A stretch of DNA of 64,000 nt from Rhizodiscina lignyota (lineage: Eukaryota > Ascomycota > Dothideomycetes > Aulographales > Rhizodiscinaceae). Both the position numbers and the translations under genes were made by a program. Shown here in pieces: positions 45,473 through 56,788 of this stretch (its first letter is position 1; each line of letters begins with the position of its first letter). The notes beneath the pieces were generated by a model, which searched no databases, was not told the origin of the DNA, and saw only the letters and a program-made list of their open reading frames with translations. Location of the stretch: NCBI GenBank assembly GCA_010015805.1, contig ML978122.1, positions 2,886,453 to 2,950,452 on the forward strand. Direction: 5' to 3'.

Positions 45473-45737
45473 CTGGGTAAATGTGTGAAATTTTCAAAGT
45501 CAGTGAAATTGTTTGAGAGGACTCTACGGAATATCGAATGTACGCAGCGCTAACGGTTAGCAGCCGCTGCATAATGGAAAGTTGAATAGACAGCGGACAT
45601 AGTGGCTGGAGAACCACGATGGAAAAATTTCATATTTCGTCTGTGGAGACGCTTACTACTTTTGCCTTCCACACTAATTGAGCCTCCCAAAACGCCATTG
45701 CTATGCATGCGTCCTTCCTCCTCAGCCGTGCGCTCGG

Positions 45738-46776
45738 TTAAGGGTCAAACTTCGGTGTGTATCTCTCGCACGCCTTCTCAAATTCCTCCTTCTTCTTCGC
45801 CCAGTCGGCCAGTGCCTGATATTCAGGGTGAACTTTGGCGAGCTTCTCCTTTGCAGCCTTTGCTTCGTCTACTTTCCCAAGTATGGTATCCAGCACTACG
45901 CTATTTACGAGCAGGTCTGGGTTCTCAGCATCGAGATCGCGAGCTTGTTGTAGCGCTGCCTCTGCCTCTGGCAACCGACCCAGATGCAGCTCAGCGACCG
46001 CTTGGCCGATCAGCGATTGTACCGATTGAGTAGCGGGCGCTTGTGCGAGCTCTTCAAATACGTAGTAAGCGGCTTGGTACTTCTCTCCGCCCTAAAAAGA
46101 ATGGTTAGAATTGTGCTTGTATTGCTGCCGAGACGTTAAACGCTTACCTGGCGCATGCCGACCCAGCTCTCAGCAATATTCACCAACAAATTATCCTGCG
46201 CCCACTTTCTCGCCTGTTGGGCCTCCTTATTCGCCAAATCCAGCCTATTCTGCTGTAGATGAATCTGCACAATCAGCGCAATAGCATCCAAGCTGCCCTG
46301 ATGCTTGCCCAGCACCTGCAGCGCCTCCTCGGCCATCCCAGCACCCGCTAATACAGTCCCACACAGCACCTGAACATTCACATTGTCACCGTCAGACTTC
46401 GCGAGCTCCTCCGCCGCGCTTGCATTGCCGTCGAGCGGCTTGCCGGCATGTTGGGCTTTGGAGTACTGTGCAAGAATCTGGACGGCTTTGAGGTCGGGCG
46501 TGGACTTGTTCGCGTCGGAGGAGATTTCTGAGAGGGCCTCATCGACCTGGCTCAGTGCAATTTTCGCGCGGAGTTGGAGGACGCGGGCGGGGAGGAGGTT
46601 GCTGGATGAGAGGGCGGAGGTGTCGAAGTCGATGACCTGGGCGTATTGTGCTTGGTGGAAGTAATTGTGGAGGTTTACGAGCTCTGGGAATATGGTTAGT
46701 ACTACGACTCATGGCTGAAGAAGCTAGGAGACTGTGGTTTTTGAAACTTACCCCCTTCTGCCGAGTATGGATCCAT
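45738..46776 (-). CDS. sec28: Coatomer subunit epsilon
   Basis: Exon 1 46752-46776 (25 bases), exon 2 46148-46683, exon 3 45738-46091; 304 aa. The very short first exon (MDPYSAEG) joins as G|AG to give ELVNLHNYFHQAQYAQVID, the typical start of epsilon-COP. TPR-like helical pairs follow: VQVLCGTVLAGAGMAEEALQ, VQIHLQQNRLDLANKEAQQA, LAESWVGMRQ-type segment, and after intron 2 YQAAYYVFEELAQ, AVAELHLGRLPEAEAAL and NSVVLDTILGKVDEAKAAKE. The protein stabilises alpha-COP in the COPI coat for Golgi-to-ER transport. Length matches fungal homologues (about 290-300 aa). I am confident because the TPR series and tail HPEYQALADWAKKKEEFEKA are family hallmarks. Confidence 0.93.
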
Positions 46777-48546
46777 GATGTGTGAGGTCTCAAAATGTGG
46801 GATGCTACTCGGTCGCTCGATGGTAGAGTGAGTGAATTGCTGCAGTGACTCGGGATTTCCAAGTGACCTCTTGTATAAATTGAACGGAGCTGCGCAATTT
46901 TTGAGGAGATAATGTCACAACAATTGCTTCAATCATTCGTCCCCTTGTGGGTGATGTCGGTATTTCTGACCACGAATTACTCGGCTAAACTTCGGTTGGA
47001 CAAGCTGTCAGCATTGACAAGGTCAGATCAGTGGCTATGGCGATATGTATGGGATATCGAGAACATCATGCTCATATAAGATGTAAATTTGTATGTTGAC
47101 GATCGTATTCCATCACTAGTAGCAATTGTTTTCTGTAACCCATATCCTCGTGTCTAGTCGGTCCATTCACAGCCTCAATGATGCCGCTCGCTGGGACTCA
47201 AACCGGTTATTTTACATCTCGATCACGAATATCTGAATTTGTCCAGGGCCGTAGACACTGGAGAGTCGCGGCTTCTGGATCTCTACGGGCTCACTTATCT
47301 CACTCGTGATTGGCTCTCAAGGAAGAGCCGAGGAATTAGGGCGCTTCCTTGAATGGAATGGACGGAGAGAAACTGACAAAGAGCGGTCATTCCTAGTTCC
47401 TTGGGAAAGCCTCCAACACGGCGCCAGATAATTATGGGTTTCTCATGGAATGTAAATGGGTCTGACGACTCGAAAGCAAAATGGACAGTATCAGCGCAAC
47501 GACGTGAATTTGGAAGCAAGAGGAAACAGGAGAAATACGGGTCCTCCACAGATCGGGTAGAATGTCTAGAATTGAATAGAGTTAACCATAATGGAGAGTT
47601 GCCACCCACAATGTCCACGAAGGATGGCTGGTGGTGGCAGCACGCCTCAATGCTGCAGGCCGAAGAAGTTTTGAGCTGAGAAACCACGCGCCCCCACTGG
47701 GACGGCAGCACGGTGGCCTTCTCATAACTCATGATGCGTTGAAGGTGCGCTAGCTTCCTCGCAAGCCATGGCGAGAATCGACTATTCAGCGCTATCTTTG
47801 AAGCTTCTGCTGCTCCTTCTCCAGGTGAGGTGGTACGGAGTGCTGTCGTTACGTCGTCTTCCAAGTTTTACTTTTCGGTCTATGTAAGGGTCCAGGCTCT
47901 TTTAGGAGCCCCGGCCTCAGCCAAACAAGGGGCAGCATGAAAGCTTCCAGCCTCCCCTGCGAGGGCTTGCTCGGCAGCAGCGAAAACCTTGTCCAAACCT
48001 GGGAAAACAGGGAGCAAAGTGTGGCTGATACATCGGCTGGTGGCTGGAAGGCTAGCGAAATGAATTTGCATGTGGTCGGCGTGTCCGTGGAGAATTGCTG
48101 TCGCGTGGCAGCTGAAAGACGCGAAGACGAGACCGCTCCAATGGCAGCAAGCAGAGGACAGAGGTTGGCAATACATCATAGCGGGACGAGCGATTGGAGG
48201 CACAGGAGGCCCAATATATGCTAGTGCCTGGCTGGAGCCGTGCCGTGTGTGAGATCGGCGCAGATTCGACCACATCGCGCGCATCGACGCGCTACAAACT
48301 GCGCCGCTGGGGCTGCTGTGGTTGGCTCGCTTGCTCTCACGCCACAATACGTCACACCTTTGCTGGTGATCGGAGCAGGAATTGGGCAGGCGCACGGAGC
48401 ACCTCAGATCTGTTTAGATTGCATATTGCTTCCAACCTTGCTGCACTTCACCCTCAATCACATTCCTCCCTACGACACCCTTCTTCCTTCTTCCCTCACC
48501 CTCAATTGTTCGCCAGACAGCTACCTGAGCGTCTTTCTTCGCGAAG
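46777..48546. promoter_or_regulatory. Divergent region between sec28 and the CSC1 gene
   Basis: No supported gene. A minus-strand frame at 47295-47864 (189 codons from a non-ATG start) has no motif. The CT-rich stretch at about 48465-48515 precedes the ATG at 48547. Confidence 0.4.
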
Positions 48547-51327
48547 ATGTCGTGGTTGTCCTCGGTGGGCACGGGGACCAAGGTCCTACTGCCCAGAGTC
48601 GTAAGTTCTCCGCCAGCGCAATCCTGACGCCCAATTGACCGTTCCTGAAGGACCAAAACAATGATTCGAATATTGGCTCTGCGCGCTCTTCAAACTCTCT
48701 CTCTACCCTCCTGAGCACGCTTGCTCCTGTCGCCATCTTCGCCGCAGTATGGTTCGCCCTCTTCCTGCTCTTCAGGAGCAAGTTTGCTCGCAACTACAGT
48801 CCGCGTACCTTCCTGGGAAGTCTGCGGGAAACAGAACGCACTCCGAAGATGTCCAGCTCCATCTTCGGCTGGCTGGGCGACTTTTATAATATCCCGGATA
48901 CCTACGTATTGAACCATCACACGCTGGACGGCTATCTCTTCCTGCGCCTGCTCAAAATCAGCGTCGTCTGCTGCCTCGTCGGTTGTCTCATCACGTGGCC
49001 AGTCCTCTTCCCGGTCAATATAACTGGAGGAGGAGGCCATTCACAGCTGGATATGCTTACCTTTGCAAATGTCACGAACAATTACTTCAAGTACTTTGCG
49101 CACGCTGGCTGTGCCATCATCTTCTTCACCTTCATCCTCTGGATGATCACGCGCGAATCCATCTTCTATGTCAACCTCCGTCAGGCCTACCTTTTGTCGC
49201 CTCTTTACGCGAGTCGCCTCTCGTCACGCACTGTCCTTTTCACCTCGGTCCCTCCAGATTTCATGAACAAGGAGAAGCTCCACCGCATGCTCGGACCTTC
49301 AGTGCGCCGCATCTGGTTGGCAACCAACACGAAGGACCTTGACGATCTTGTTGAACGGCGTGACAAGGCCGCAATGAAGCTCGAAGCCGCCGAGACAAAG
49401 CTGATTACTTCTGCAAACGGATCGCGACTGAAGGCAGAGAAAAAGGGTAACCGTTCCTCTTCTACAGACGCAGCCATTGCCGACGGTGGAGAGTCTGGTT
49501 CTCTCGCAGGCCGCTACATCAAGCCAAAGCAACGTCCAACCCATCGCTTGAAGTTCCTCATTGGCCAGAAAGTAGATACGATCGACTGGTGCCGAACAGA
49601 GCTTCAGAAGCTGATCCCGCAAATCGATGGGGAACAGAATAAGCATAAGATTGGCGACGCCACGATGCTAAATTCTGTCTTTGTCCAGTTTGCAACTCTG
49701 TCCGAAGCTCAGGCTGCATATCAAAGCCTCACGCATCACAAGGTCTTGCAAATGGCACCGCGTTTCACTGGCATGACTCCGGGAGACGTCATTTGGTCTA
49801 ACCTCCGCATCCGGTGGTGGGAGCGTGTCATTCGCCAGTTTGCGACACTTGCAGCGGTCGTTGCATTGATTGTTTTCTGGTCTGTTCCTGTAGCCTTCGT
49901 CGGCGCTATCAGCAACGTCAACTATCTTATCAAGGAGATCCCTGCGCTTGGCTTCATCAACGACATCCCACAGGTGAGTTCCTCCGATTAATGCCAACCG
50001 TATCGCATTTGAAACTAATCATATGATAAAGGTTATACTGGGTGTAGTTACTGGACTCTTGCCTTCAATCTTGCTAGCAGTGCTGATGGCCTTGCTGCCG
50101 ATCTTTCTCCGTCTCATGGCCAAGATAGGCGGCGACCCAACGCACAGCGCGGTTGAGCTTACAGTCCAGAACTACTATTTTGCCTTCCAGGTCATCCAGG
50201 TATTCTTGGTTGCAACTCTTGGATCTGCAGCGTCTTCTGTTGTCCAGTCAATCATCGACGATCCGACTTCAGTTACGACACTGCTGGCGAATCATCTCCC
50301 GCTGTCGAGTAATTTCTACCTGTCCTACTTCGTCCTACAAGGCCTAGGTATTGTGTCGGGACTTCTTCTCGGCCTCAGTGGTCTGGTCTTGTTTTACGTC
50401 ATGGGGAAATTCTTCGACAAGACGCCACGGAAAATGTGGAAGCGCTGGATCAACCTCTCCGGGCTCGGCTGGGGCACGGTTTTCCCCATCTACACGAACT
50501 TGTTCGTTATTGCCATCTGCTATGCTGCCATCGCACCTCTGGTCTTGGGCTTTGCTGCTATCGGCTTGTATTTCTTCTATTTCGCGTACCGCTACAACTT
50601 CCTCTTCGTCTCCAACGCCGGTATCGATACGAAAGGACAAGTATATCCACGTGCATTGCAGCAGCTGTTCGTCGGGCTGTATGTCGCAGAGGTCTGCCTG
50701 ATCGGTCTCTTCGCTATTGCAACCGGCACCAGCATTGGAGCCCTCGGTCCTCTCATTCTCATGATCATCATGCTCATCGTCACTATCCTCTATCATATCA
50801 GCCTTAACGCCGCCCTTGGTCCACTTATCAAATATCTGCCAAAGTCTCTGGATGCCGAGGAGCGTAGCTTGCTGGCTGCCGAGATGGGTGTAGATATGGA
50901 GCACGCACAGGATGGGACGAACGGCATGGGCGAGAAGGGTAGTGTGACAGAGCATCAGCAGCCAAAGCACGCTGCTTCAGATCTTGGCCCGGCGCCACAC
51001 AAGAAGCCCAATTTCTTCGTGAAATGGCTACGTCCGGATGTCTACACCGACTACGCGACGATGCGTCGCCTGGTACCAAAGGAGATTGCGATCGAGTACA
51101 CGCCAGTAGTTGAAGAGGATGCCTTCTACAACCCTTCCATCACCAGTCAGGCGCCATTGCTCTGGATCCCGAGAGATCCTATCGGTATCAGCGCGCAGGA
51201 GGTGAGGGATACTGGCAAAGTCATACCGATTACCGATGAAGGTGCGAGTGTTAATGCGAAGAACAAGATCGAGTGGGACAAGGATGGCGGTCCACCTCCA
51301 ATTTATGAGCAGGGCGTCTACTACTAA
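48547..51327 (+). CDS. CSC1/OSCA-family cation channel (DUF221, RSN1-like)
   Basis: Exon 1 48547-48600, intron 48601-48650, exon 2 48651-49973, intron 49974-50031, exon 3 50032-51327; 890 aa. The layout is that of OSCA/TMEM63 channels: an N-terminal TM (LLSTLAPVAIFAAVWFALFL), two further TMs (LLKISVVCCLVGCLITWPV, HAGCAIIFFTFILWMITRE), a long cytosolic RRM-like domain (RTVLFTSVPPDFMNKEKL through AFVQFATLSEAQAAYQSL-like text), then the RSN1_7TM core beginning WSNLRIRWWERVIRQFAT and LGVVTGLLPSILLAVLMALL. PIYTNLFVIAICYAAIAPL and YRYNFLFVSNAGIDTKGQVY are well-kept pore-domain segments. The acidic C-terminus follows. Family members are osmo- or mechanosensitive calcium-permeable channels in plasma or internal membranes. 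No truncation seen. Confidence 0.94.
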
Positions 51328-52464
51328 TTCAAGAATACCCGAGTTCGAGAACTCAATCTGTTTTCTTTGCGTCCTTTTCTAGTTTGTTTTGATAGCTTTT
51401 GACCCGGCACGGCCTGATATGGAAGGCTTGGAACATGCTCATTTGTCTCGATAGCATTGCATACCCAGGCAGAAGGTAGCAATAATGAACGTTTGAATGA
51501 AAGATTCCCTCTTATGTCCCCCAGGTCCTCGGACGATTCGGTCGCCGCGCCTGTGAACTCGAGTCTACACTTCCGTTTGCACTGCGACGATCTCGCTCTT
51601 TGAGCGGTAACGCATCAGTGAACTCGTAATAATGGCCATAAATTTATGCATAATCATCATTTACAGCAAGGAAGGTATTCTATAGCTCTTTCCTCTTTGT
51701 CAAATACGAACGCGGTCACGTGCCTCGAGGCACATAAGGTACCTCCCAACTCGCAGATGTAGCTGGCTTCTTACAATCCACCGCCTGATACTTCATTCAA
51801 CAAGTACCGGTAACCTTGATCGTATCTTTGTATCCTAGCCGAATGAAGATCTCACACAACTCGGAGCTGACAGGCCGCTCAGGCCCAATTGGATCGCAGT
51901 CGCAGTGTTTCCCCCTTCGAGTCACACTTTAGCTCTGACAACCTCTACGACAGCGTCGACTCCAGGAGATGACCCGAAGTACTCTGTAACATCTGTATGA
52001 AAGGAGCCGTAGCCGACAACAGAGGGAACCTTGGCCCCAAAAATTAACTGGCCAATCCGCCCGCCCGTAGTTCAACGTCGAAGCCCTGTGTTCATCGGGC
52101 ACAGAGAGTGCCGTTCGCCGCTGAAGTACCTCTACTTCACTAAGTCGCTCGAATTTTCAATCTTTTACATCTCATCTCATCTCATCTCTGAACATGCTGA
52201 TAAGCTCATTCATCTATTGACTTCCCATTAGAGCGTGTCTGCAGAGTTTTCTACCTCGGAAACGTAATCATGAGGGTTCAATCCTCGCCTGTTGCGGCCG
52301 CCTCGCCATCAGTTCCACATTTCATAGCTGAAGGTTGATGCTTTGATCAGCTGGTTTCGCAATGTCCACATCTTTATATATCTTCTACTTCTGCTCCGCC
52401 GATTTCCCTTCCAACATTCCTCTATCTCCTTTCTACCTTAACGTGGGACGACGACTCAATTGCC
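51328..52464. other. Intergenic region with promoter of the O-methyltransferase
   Basis: No gene. A short catct tandem (about 52168-52188) and a T-arm-like segment (ggttcaatcc near 52279) occur; neither forms a supported element. CT-rich leader before 52465. Confidence 0.4.
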
Positions 52465-53867
52465 ATGGATCCCGTCACAAGCTCGTCCAATGACCCCATG
52501 GTCCTCATCAGAACTTTCGAAGATCTTTTCGGCCAATTGAAGTCGTTCAACTCTACTTACGGCCGAGATCCGCGTGGTGTTGACGATGAAACCCGCAAGG
52601 AACTGCTGGAGGCGTGTCGAAAGGCATCAGCTGTTCTAGAGACACCGTTCGAGACGATGCAAAGGGTCAATTATTCTGTGAGTTTCTGGAAACCATTCAA
52701 GTATACATTCTCAGAGAGATGCTCATTCGTACTTTGGCTAGCCATTCACGCTCATTGTTCTCCGAGTTGCGACCGGATATGGCATCCTCAATTTCTTGGA
52801 CGAGGCGAGATTGAGTGGAGTTCCGTGCAAGGTCGTGCATCTTGCAAAAGAAACGGGCATCGAGCATGGAGTTCTTGTCGCTCTCCTCGATCGTCTGTGC
52901 TCTGAATTCATAGTCAGAGAGGTATCACCAGATGAATACATGGGTACTGCGATCTGCAAAGATCTCGCAACGCCAGAGATGATTGATGCATTTGCAACTT
53001 TGTAAGAGCTCAGGTGATTAGTATTCCCCAGACGGAGAGCTGATATTTGCAGTCATGATCTTCTTCTGCCCGTATGGTCTCAACTCTACAAATCCCTCGC
53101 TCCGGGCGAGACAAGAACCGGATGGGAGATTGCTCACAATACCGAGATACAACCTTACCAGTGGTGGGAGTCTCATCCGGAAGATGGTGCCCTCCTACAT
53201 CGATATTTTACCGCTCAATTCAAGGACTTGCCAAGCTGGCTGGACGGCATTGACTTCGCAATTGGGTTCGCCAAGGGTGCCAGTTCGGAAGATGTGCTGC
53301 TTGTCGACGTTGGAGGTGGAAATGGCCAGGAGAGCGAACTTCTGAGAAGCAAGTTCCCGGATTGCCTTGGGAGAGTGATACTCCAAGACTTGCCAGCAGT
53401 GCTGGAAAGAGCACCAGAGCTCAAGAGAATTGAGAAGATGGCTCATGATTATTTCACAGAGCAGCCTGTCCATGGTGAGCTGAAGCCGAGGCAATCCAAA
53501 CGCTCCTTCAACCTAGAACTAATTCCGTTCAGGCGCTCGAGTATACTACTTCCGGCAGATCTTTCACAACAACTCTGATGAGAATTGCATTGCGATACTC
53601 TCCAATCACCGTCCGGCCATGACTTCCCATTCCGTCATTCTGATCGATGAGAAGGTACTTCCGGACGTCACCGATGCCTCGCAACTGTACACCTCCGCCT
53701 TGAGTCTGAACATGTCAATCAATTTCAGAGGCCTAGAGAGAAAGAAGCGTCAGTGGTTGAAGCTCATGGAAGCAGCTGACTTCGAAATACGAGATATGAG
53801 GCGATATACGGCGTTCGGTGACTGCATAATCTCCGTAGTCCCAAGGACAGCTAACACCCAGGCATAA
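52465..53867 (+). CDS. SAM-dependent O-methyltransferase, secondary-metabolite type
   Basis: Four exons: 52465-52677, 52742-53001, 53053-53474, 53533-53867; 409 aa. The N-terminal dimerisation/winged-helix part includes TLIVLRVATGYGILNFL and HGVLVALLDRLCSEFIV. Between exons 2 and 3 comes HDLLLPVWSQLYKSL. SAM motif I is LLVDVGGGNGQES, followed by VILQDLPAVLERA. The catalytic His of plant/fungal O-methyltransferases fits FRQIFHNNSDENC, where the usual His-Asp pair is His-Asn; the Glu partner fits LIDEKVLPD. Fungal relatives methylate hydroxyls of polyketides (sterigmatocystin/aflatoxin OMT type). No polyketide synthase is near, but a P450 gene lies 3 kb downstream on the same strand, so a small tailoring pair is possible. 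Confidence 0.9.
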
Positions 53868-54075
53868 ACTATTCTGCTACCCCACCACCGTGTCACAAAT
53901 TTCCTTGTTTATGGTCCGCGATTGTTTTGCCCGCTCAACCGCACAACCAGGCAGCCACACAACGCTAAAACGCGTTAGCGCCATCAACGAACACCTGCCA
54001 CTGGTATATATACAACCTTTCTTCTCATTCAAACCTTCACCTTTTCACTGCACTTTCTATTTGTGTTCTCCAACC

Positions 54076-54749
54076 ATGGACGCCAACACGATGGACACCA
54101 GAGTTAGCACCATCGCTGACATCGTCCATGAGATCCTACACGGCTCTGCCAATCGTTCAGCTCTCCCCCATCATGTCCACAGTGCGAGCCTCGATACACA
54201 AAACACTCAGCCAAAAACACCCGAGCTCACTCGCCCTCTGTCTCTGTCGTCCGTGCCACGCCTATCAGCAACGCCACCAAGTCCTCTCCCAGGTCTGGGA
54301 GCAACCCCGCGTCGCCTCCATGTGACGAACCCAGATCCTCCATCGAGCGGCAATAATGCCGACGATTTCTGGAAGGCCCCGCCCGGAATCGGTATGACAC
54401 TTTCTCTTTTACACCATGAAAAATTTGATGCAAACATACAGGAAAGAACACCACCAGCAGCACCCCTACCACCGCTACCACCGCTAACAGCCCTGCTCCA
54501 AGCCCGGCGATGTCGAGAGAGATTCTGGAGGTTCGACGCCTGCGCGATGAGATGGAAGCCGCGGCGGAGCACGCGAGATCGGAGAGGCTGGCGGCGGTCG
54601 AGTTCCGGCTTCGGTGCCTGGAAAGCGAGAAGGATGACCTGGAGAGGAGGCTGGGCGACGTGAAGCATGAGATCGCCAAGGCGGAGTTGGAGAGGTCGGC
54701 GGTGGGTGGTGGAAGGATGGGTGGACGGCCGCGTTTGCGGTTCATGTAA
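54076..54749 (+). CDS. Small coiled-coil protein, unknown
   Basis: Exon 1 54076-54391, intron 54392-54441, exon 2 54442-54749; 207 aa. The start ATG at 54076 is placed after a tatata element (about 54005-54011) and CT-rich leader; an in-frame open stretch upstream lacks support. Exon 1 encodes a disordered N-terminus rich in Pro/Ser with TIADIVHEILHG as its one helix. The intron shifts frame to give a Thr/Ala/Pro linker and then a clear coiled coil: REILEVRRLRDEMEAAAEHA through RCLESEKDDLERRLGDVKHE. The end is Gly/Arg-rich. Such layout suits a scaffold or bZIP-like dimeriser without the basic region; function unknown. Confidence 0.7.
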
Positions 54750-55009
54750 CTACTCTGGGAGATGCGATTGGCGGTGATTGCTGGATGGGAGCACGCGCTC
54801 CAAATAGCTTTAAATGAACATGATGGTGTCGGCTCTCTCGTGTCTACTTGGTGTGCTTGTTCTGCACGTTATTGCCATTGCCTCGTCTCGCTTTGCAGCC
54901 AATTGACAGTCTCGACCGTGTCGAGTAAGTCAACGTGGAGGTATGACAGATACGCATATTCAGAGCATAGTCACCACAAGAAAGAGGAAATTTAAACCCT
55001 ACTGAAACC
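54750..55009. other. 3' flank of the coiled-coil gene
   Basis: Nothing recognised. Confidence 0.35.
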
Positions 55010-56330
55010 GTACAATCTAGGTAAACACTGGCTAATATCTTACACCTAACTTTCAGTGATGCTCTCAAACAGAAGAGCGAAACTTATATGTGCCGTGTCA
55101 TTCCAAGATATATGCTCGCTTGGCCTAAAGTGTAAGAGCTACTCGCTTTTATGTTACAGGTTATTGGGCAGCAAATGTAATCTTATCCCCCTTATTACAA
55201 AGAACTTATACGCTAGGCTTTCGCGAACAGTCTCGCCTACCTTTTAGTGCATGTGCTACTCGCTATTTATTGTTTCATGCTTGCCTTGTGACTAAGTTGT
55301 TTACACTCCGAAGAGTTAAATCCGACTTTCGGCGATTGGCATTGAATAGCGAGAGCTACCCTCAGATGTTCCAGCTTGCCTGACAGCCAAGATATATTCG
55401 CTCCAGAGAATGCGGACCTGAACTTTCAACGATACTCTCACTGGTCCTGAAGGTAGTAGCTGCCCGTCCTTGCGTATACTCGATCTTAGTGCGCAAGCTA
55501 GAAGCCAAGCACCAACGTATAATCGCATTGAAGTTTAACCTCCGTGTGCAAGCTGTAAGCTGAGTGAGCACTTCTAACCAAGGCGATGCTCAATCTATGT
55601 TATAGACTGGCCTCTGCCTTCTTAGGCATGGCATCCCAATGGGATCCTTGCACGCGCGCCAAATCACAAGTGTTAGATCCACGCTAGCTGCATGAACCAC
55701 CAAAAAGGCAACAATGTCTGAACATCTAATGTTTAGACGTAAGAGGCGTATATATACGACCCTGACAACAAGCCTTAAAATCAAACTCTCCCACTTGTAC
55801 AACTCTTTCAAACACCAAAACTCTCCACACATTTTAGCAAACATTGCAGCTGTCATGGCCGCTCCAAATGTAACCATGACCAGTAAGTTGATGCGCTTGA
55901 CTTTACACGCTATCCCAATGAGATCCTACCTTATAGAATCCAGCTTTCAGCAATGCTCTCATTTGAATCGAAGAGCATAAGCTAACTAGCATTAGGCGTT
56001 ACAGCTTATCCGGTGACCCTGTGATATATGCTCTTGAGAACGTAGAATTGAGCTTGCGGAGATAGTCTCGTAAACGTTGAAGAGCAAGAGCTTACCGCAC
56101 CTCAGTGTTCCGGTTTCCCCGGCAACCGTAACGTATAGTCTCTATGCCTAATACAGTTCAAGTTTTCCTGATAGTTTTGCTATCAGCGTATACACTCCAA
56201 CGAACGTAGAATTGAACTTCCAGAGGCGATTTCGCTTGCCTCGAAGAGCAAGAGCTGCTCACCGTTACGCGTTACAGCATAGCTTACCCGACAGGAGTGC
56301 AACATAAACACTGGTTCCTACGTGTTACAT
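55010..56330. repeat. Degenerate dispersed/tandem repeat, block 2
   Basis: The block holds several diverged copies of one ~100-150 bp pattern: for example 56043-56110 (aacgtagaattgagcttgcg then gaagagcaagagctta) and 56201-56265 (aacgtagaattgaacttcca then gaagagcaagagctgct), and weaker ones at 55060-55140, 55330-55480 and 55940-56010. It also matches block 1 (33137-33470). In the middle lie a TATA element (gtatatatac, about 55747-55756) and an ATG at 55855 in MAAPNVTMT, followed at once by gtaagt and, at 55951, tttcag: a gene-like start without a following open frame. A parallel donor/acceptor-like pair sits at 55019 and 55054. I read it as a duplicated, decayed locus with no remaining coding capacity. 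Confidence 0.55.
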
Positions 56331-56788
56331 AAACATCGATATGAATATTCGTAGAGTCCACTCATACGCCGTGCGCGGAGTTGGGCAAATATCACCGCTT
56401 CCAAGGGCTAATTACTTGCATTTCACTCCATAGCGGCAAGCATTCCATCACCCAACAGTTTTTTCGGTTTTTTTTTTTTCGCAGCGTTACACAATCATCG
56501 CTTCAATTCTCCTGTGGGGGTGTATTATTAACGAGTCACGTTGTCTGTTGGCCCCTTCAGGTTCCTTCCGCACCAGGCGGCCGCAGTCTGCTGCGCAATC
56601 CACACCGAACTATAGAGCAGCCTTTCGGCTCTCTCATCATTTCTTCTGCTCTCTCCTCAACTAAATTGACCATAACGATAGCCTTGCAGTGTTTCGCTTT
56701 GTAAGCGGTAGTTTATATTTGTCGCCCCGCCTCTTGTGCTACCTCCAAGGAAGGTGAACTTGAACGTACCGTACTTCAGATTCGCAGC
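56331..56788. promoter_or_regulatory. Promoter region of the second P450
   Basis: No gene. Contains a T-run (56461-56480) and the leader of the gene at 56789. Confidence 0.4.

Noticed and set aside
47160-47260. Minus-strand ggtttgagtcc resembling a B-box
   Set aside because: The T-stem does not pair and no A-box lies at the right distance.
47295-47864. 189-codon minus-strand open frame
   Set aside because: Starts at a non-ATG codon, has no motif, and lies in a divergent promoter region.
52200-52300. T-arm-like ggttcaatcc with partial acceptor pairing, possible tRNA
   Set aside because: D-loop would be over 20 bases, only five of seven acceptor pairs form, and no A-box is present.
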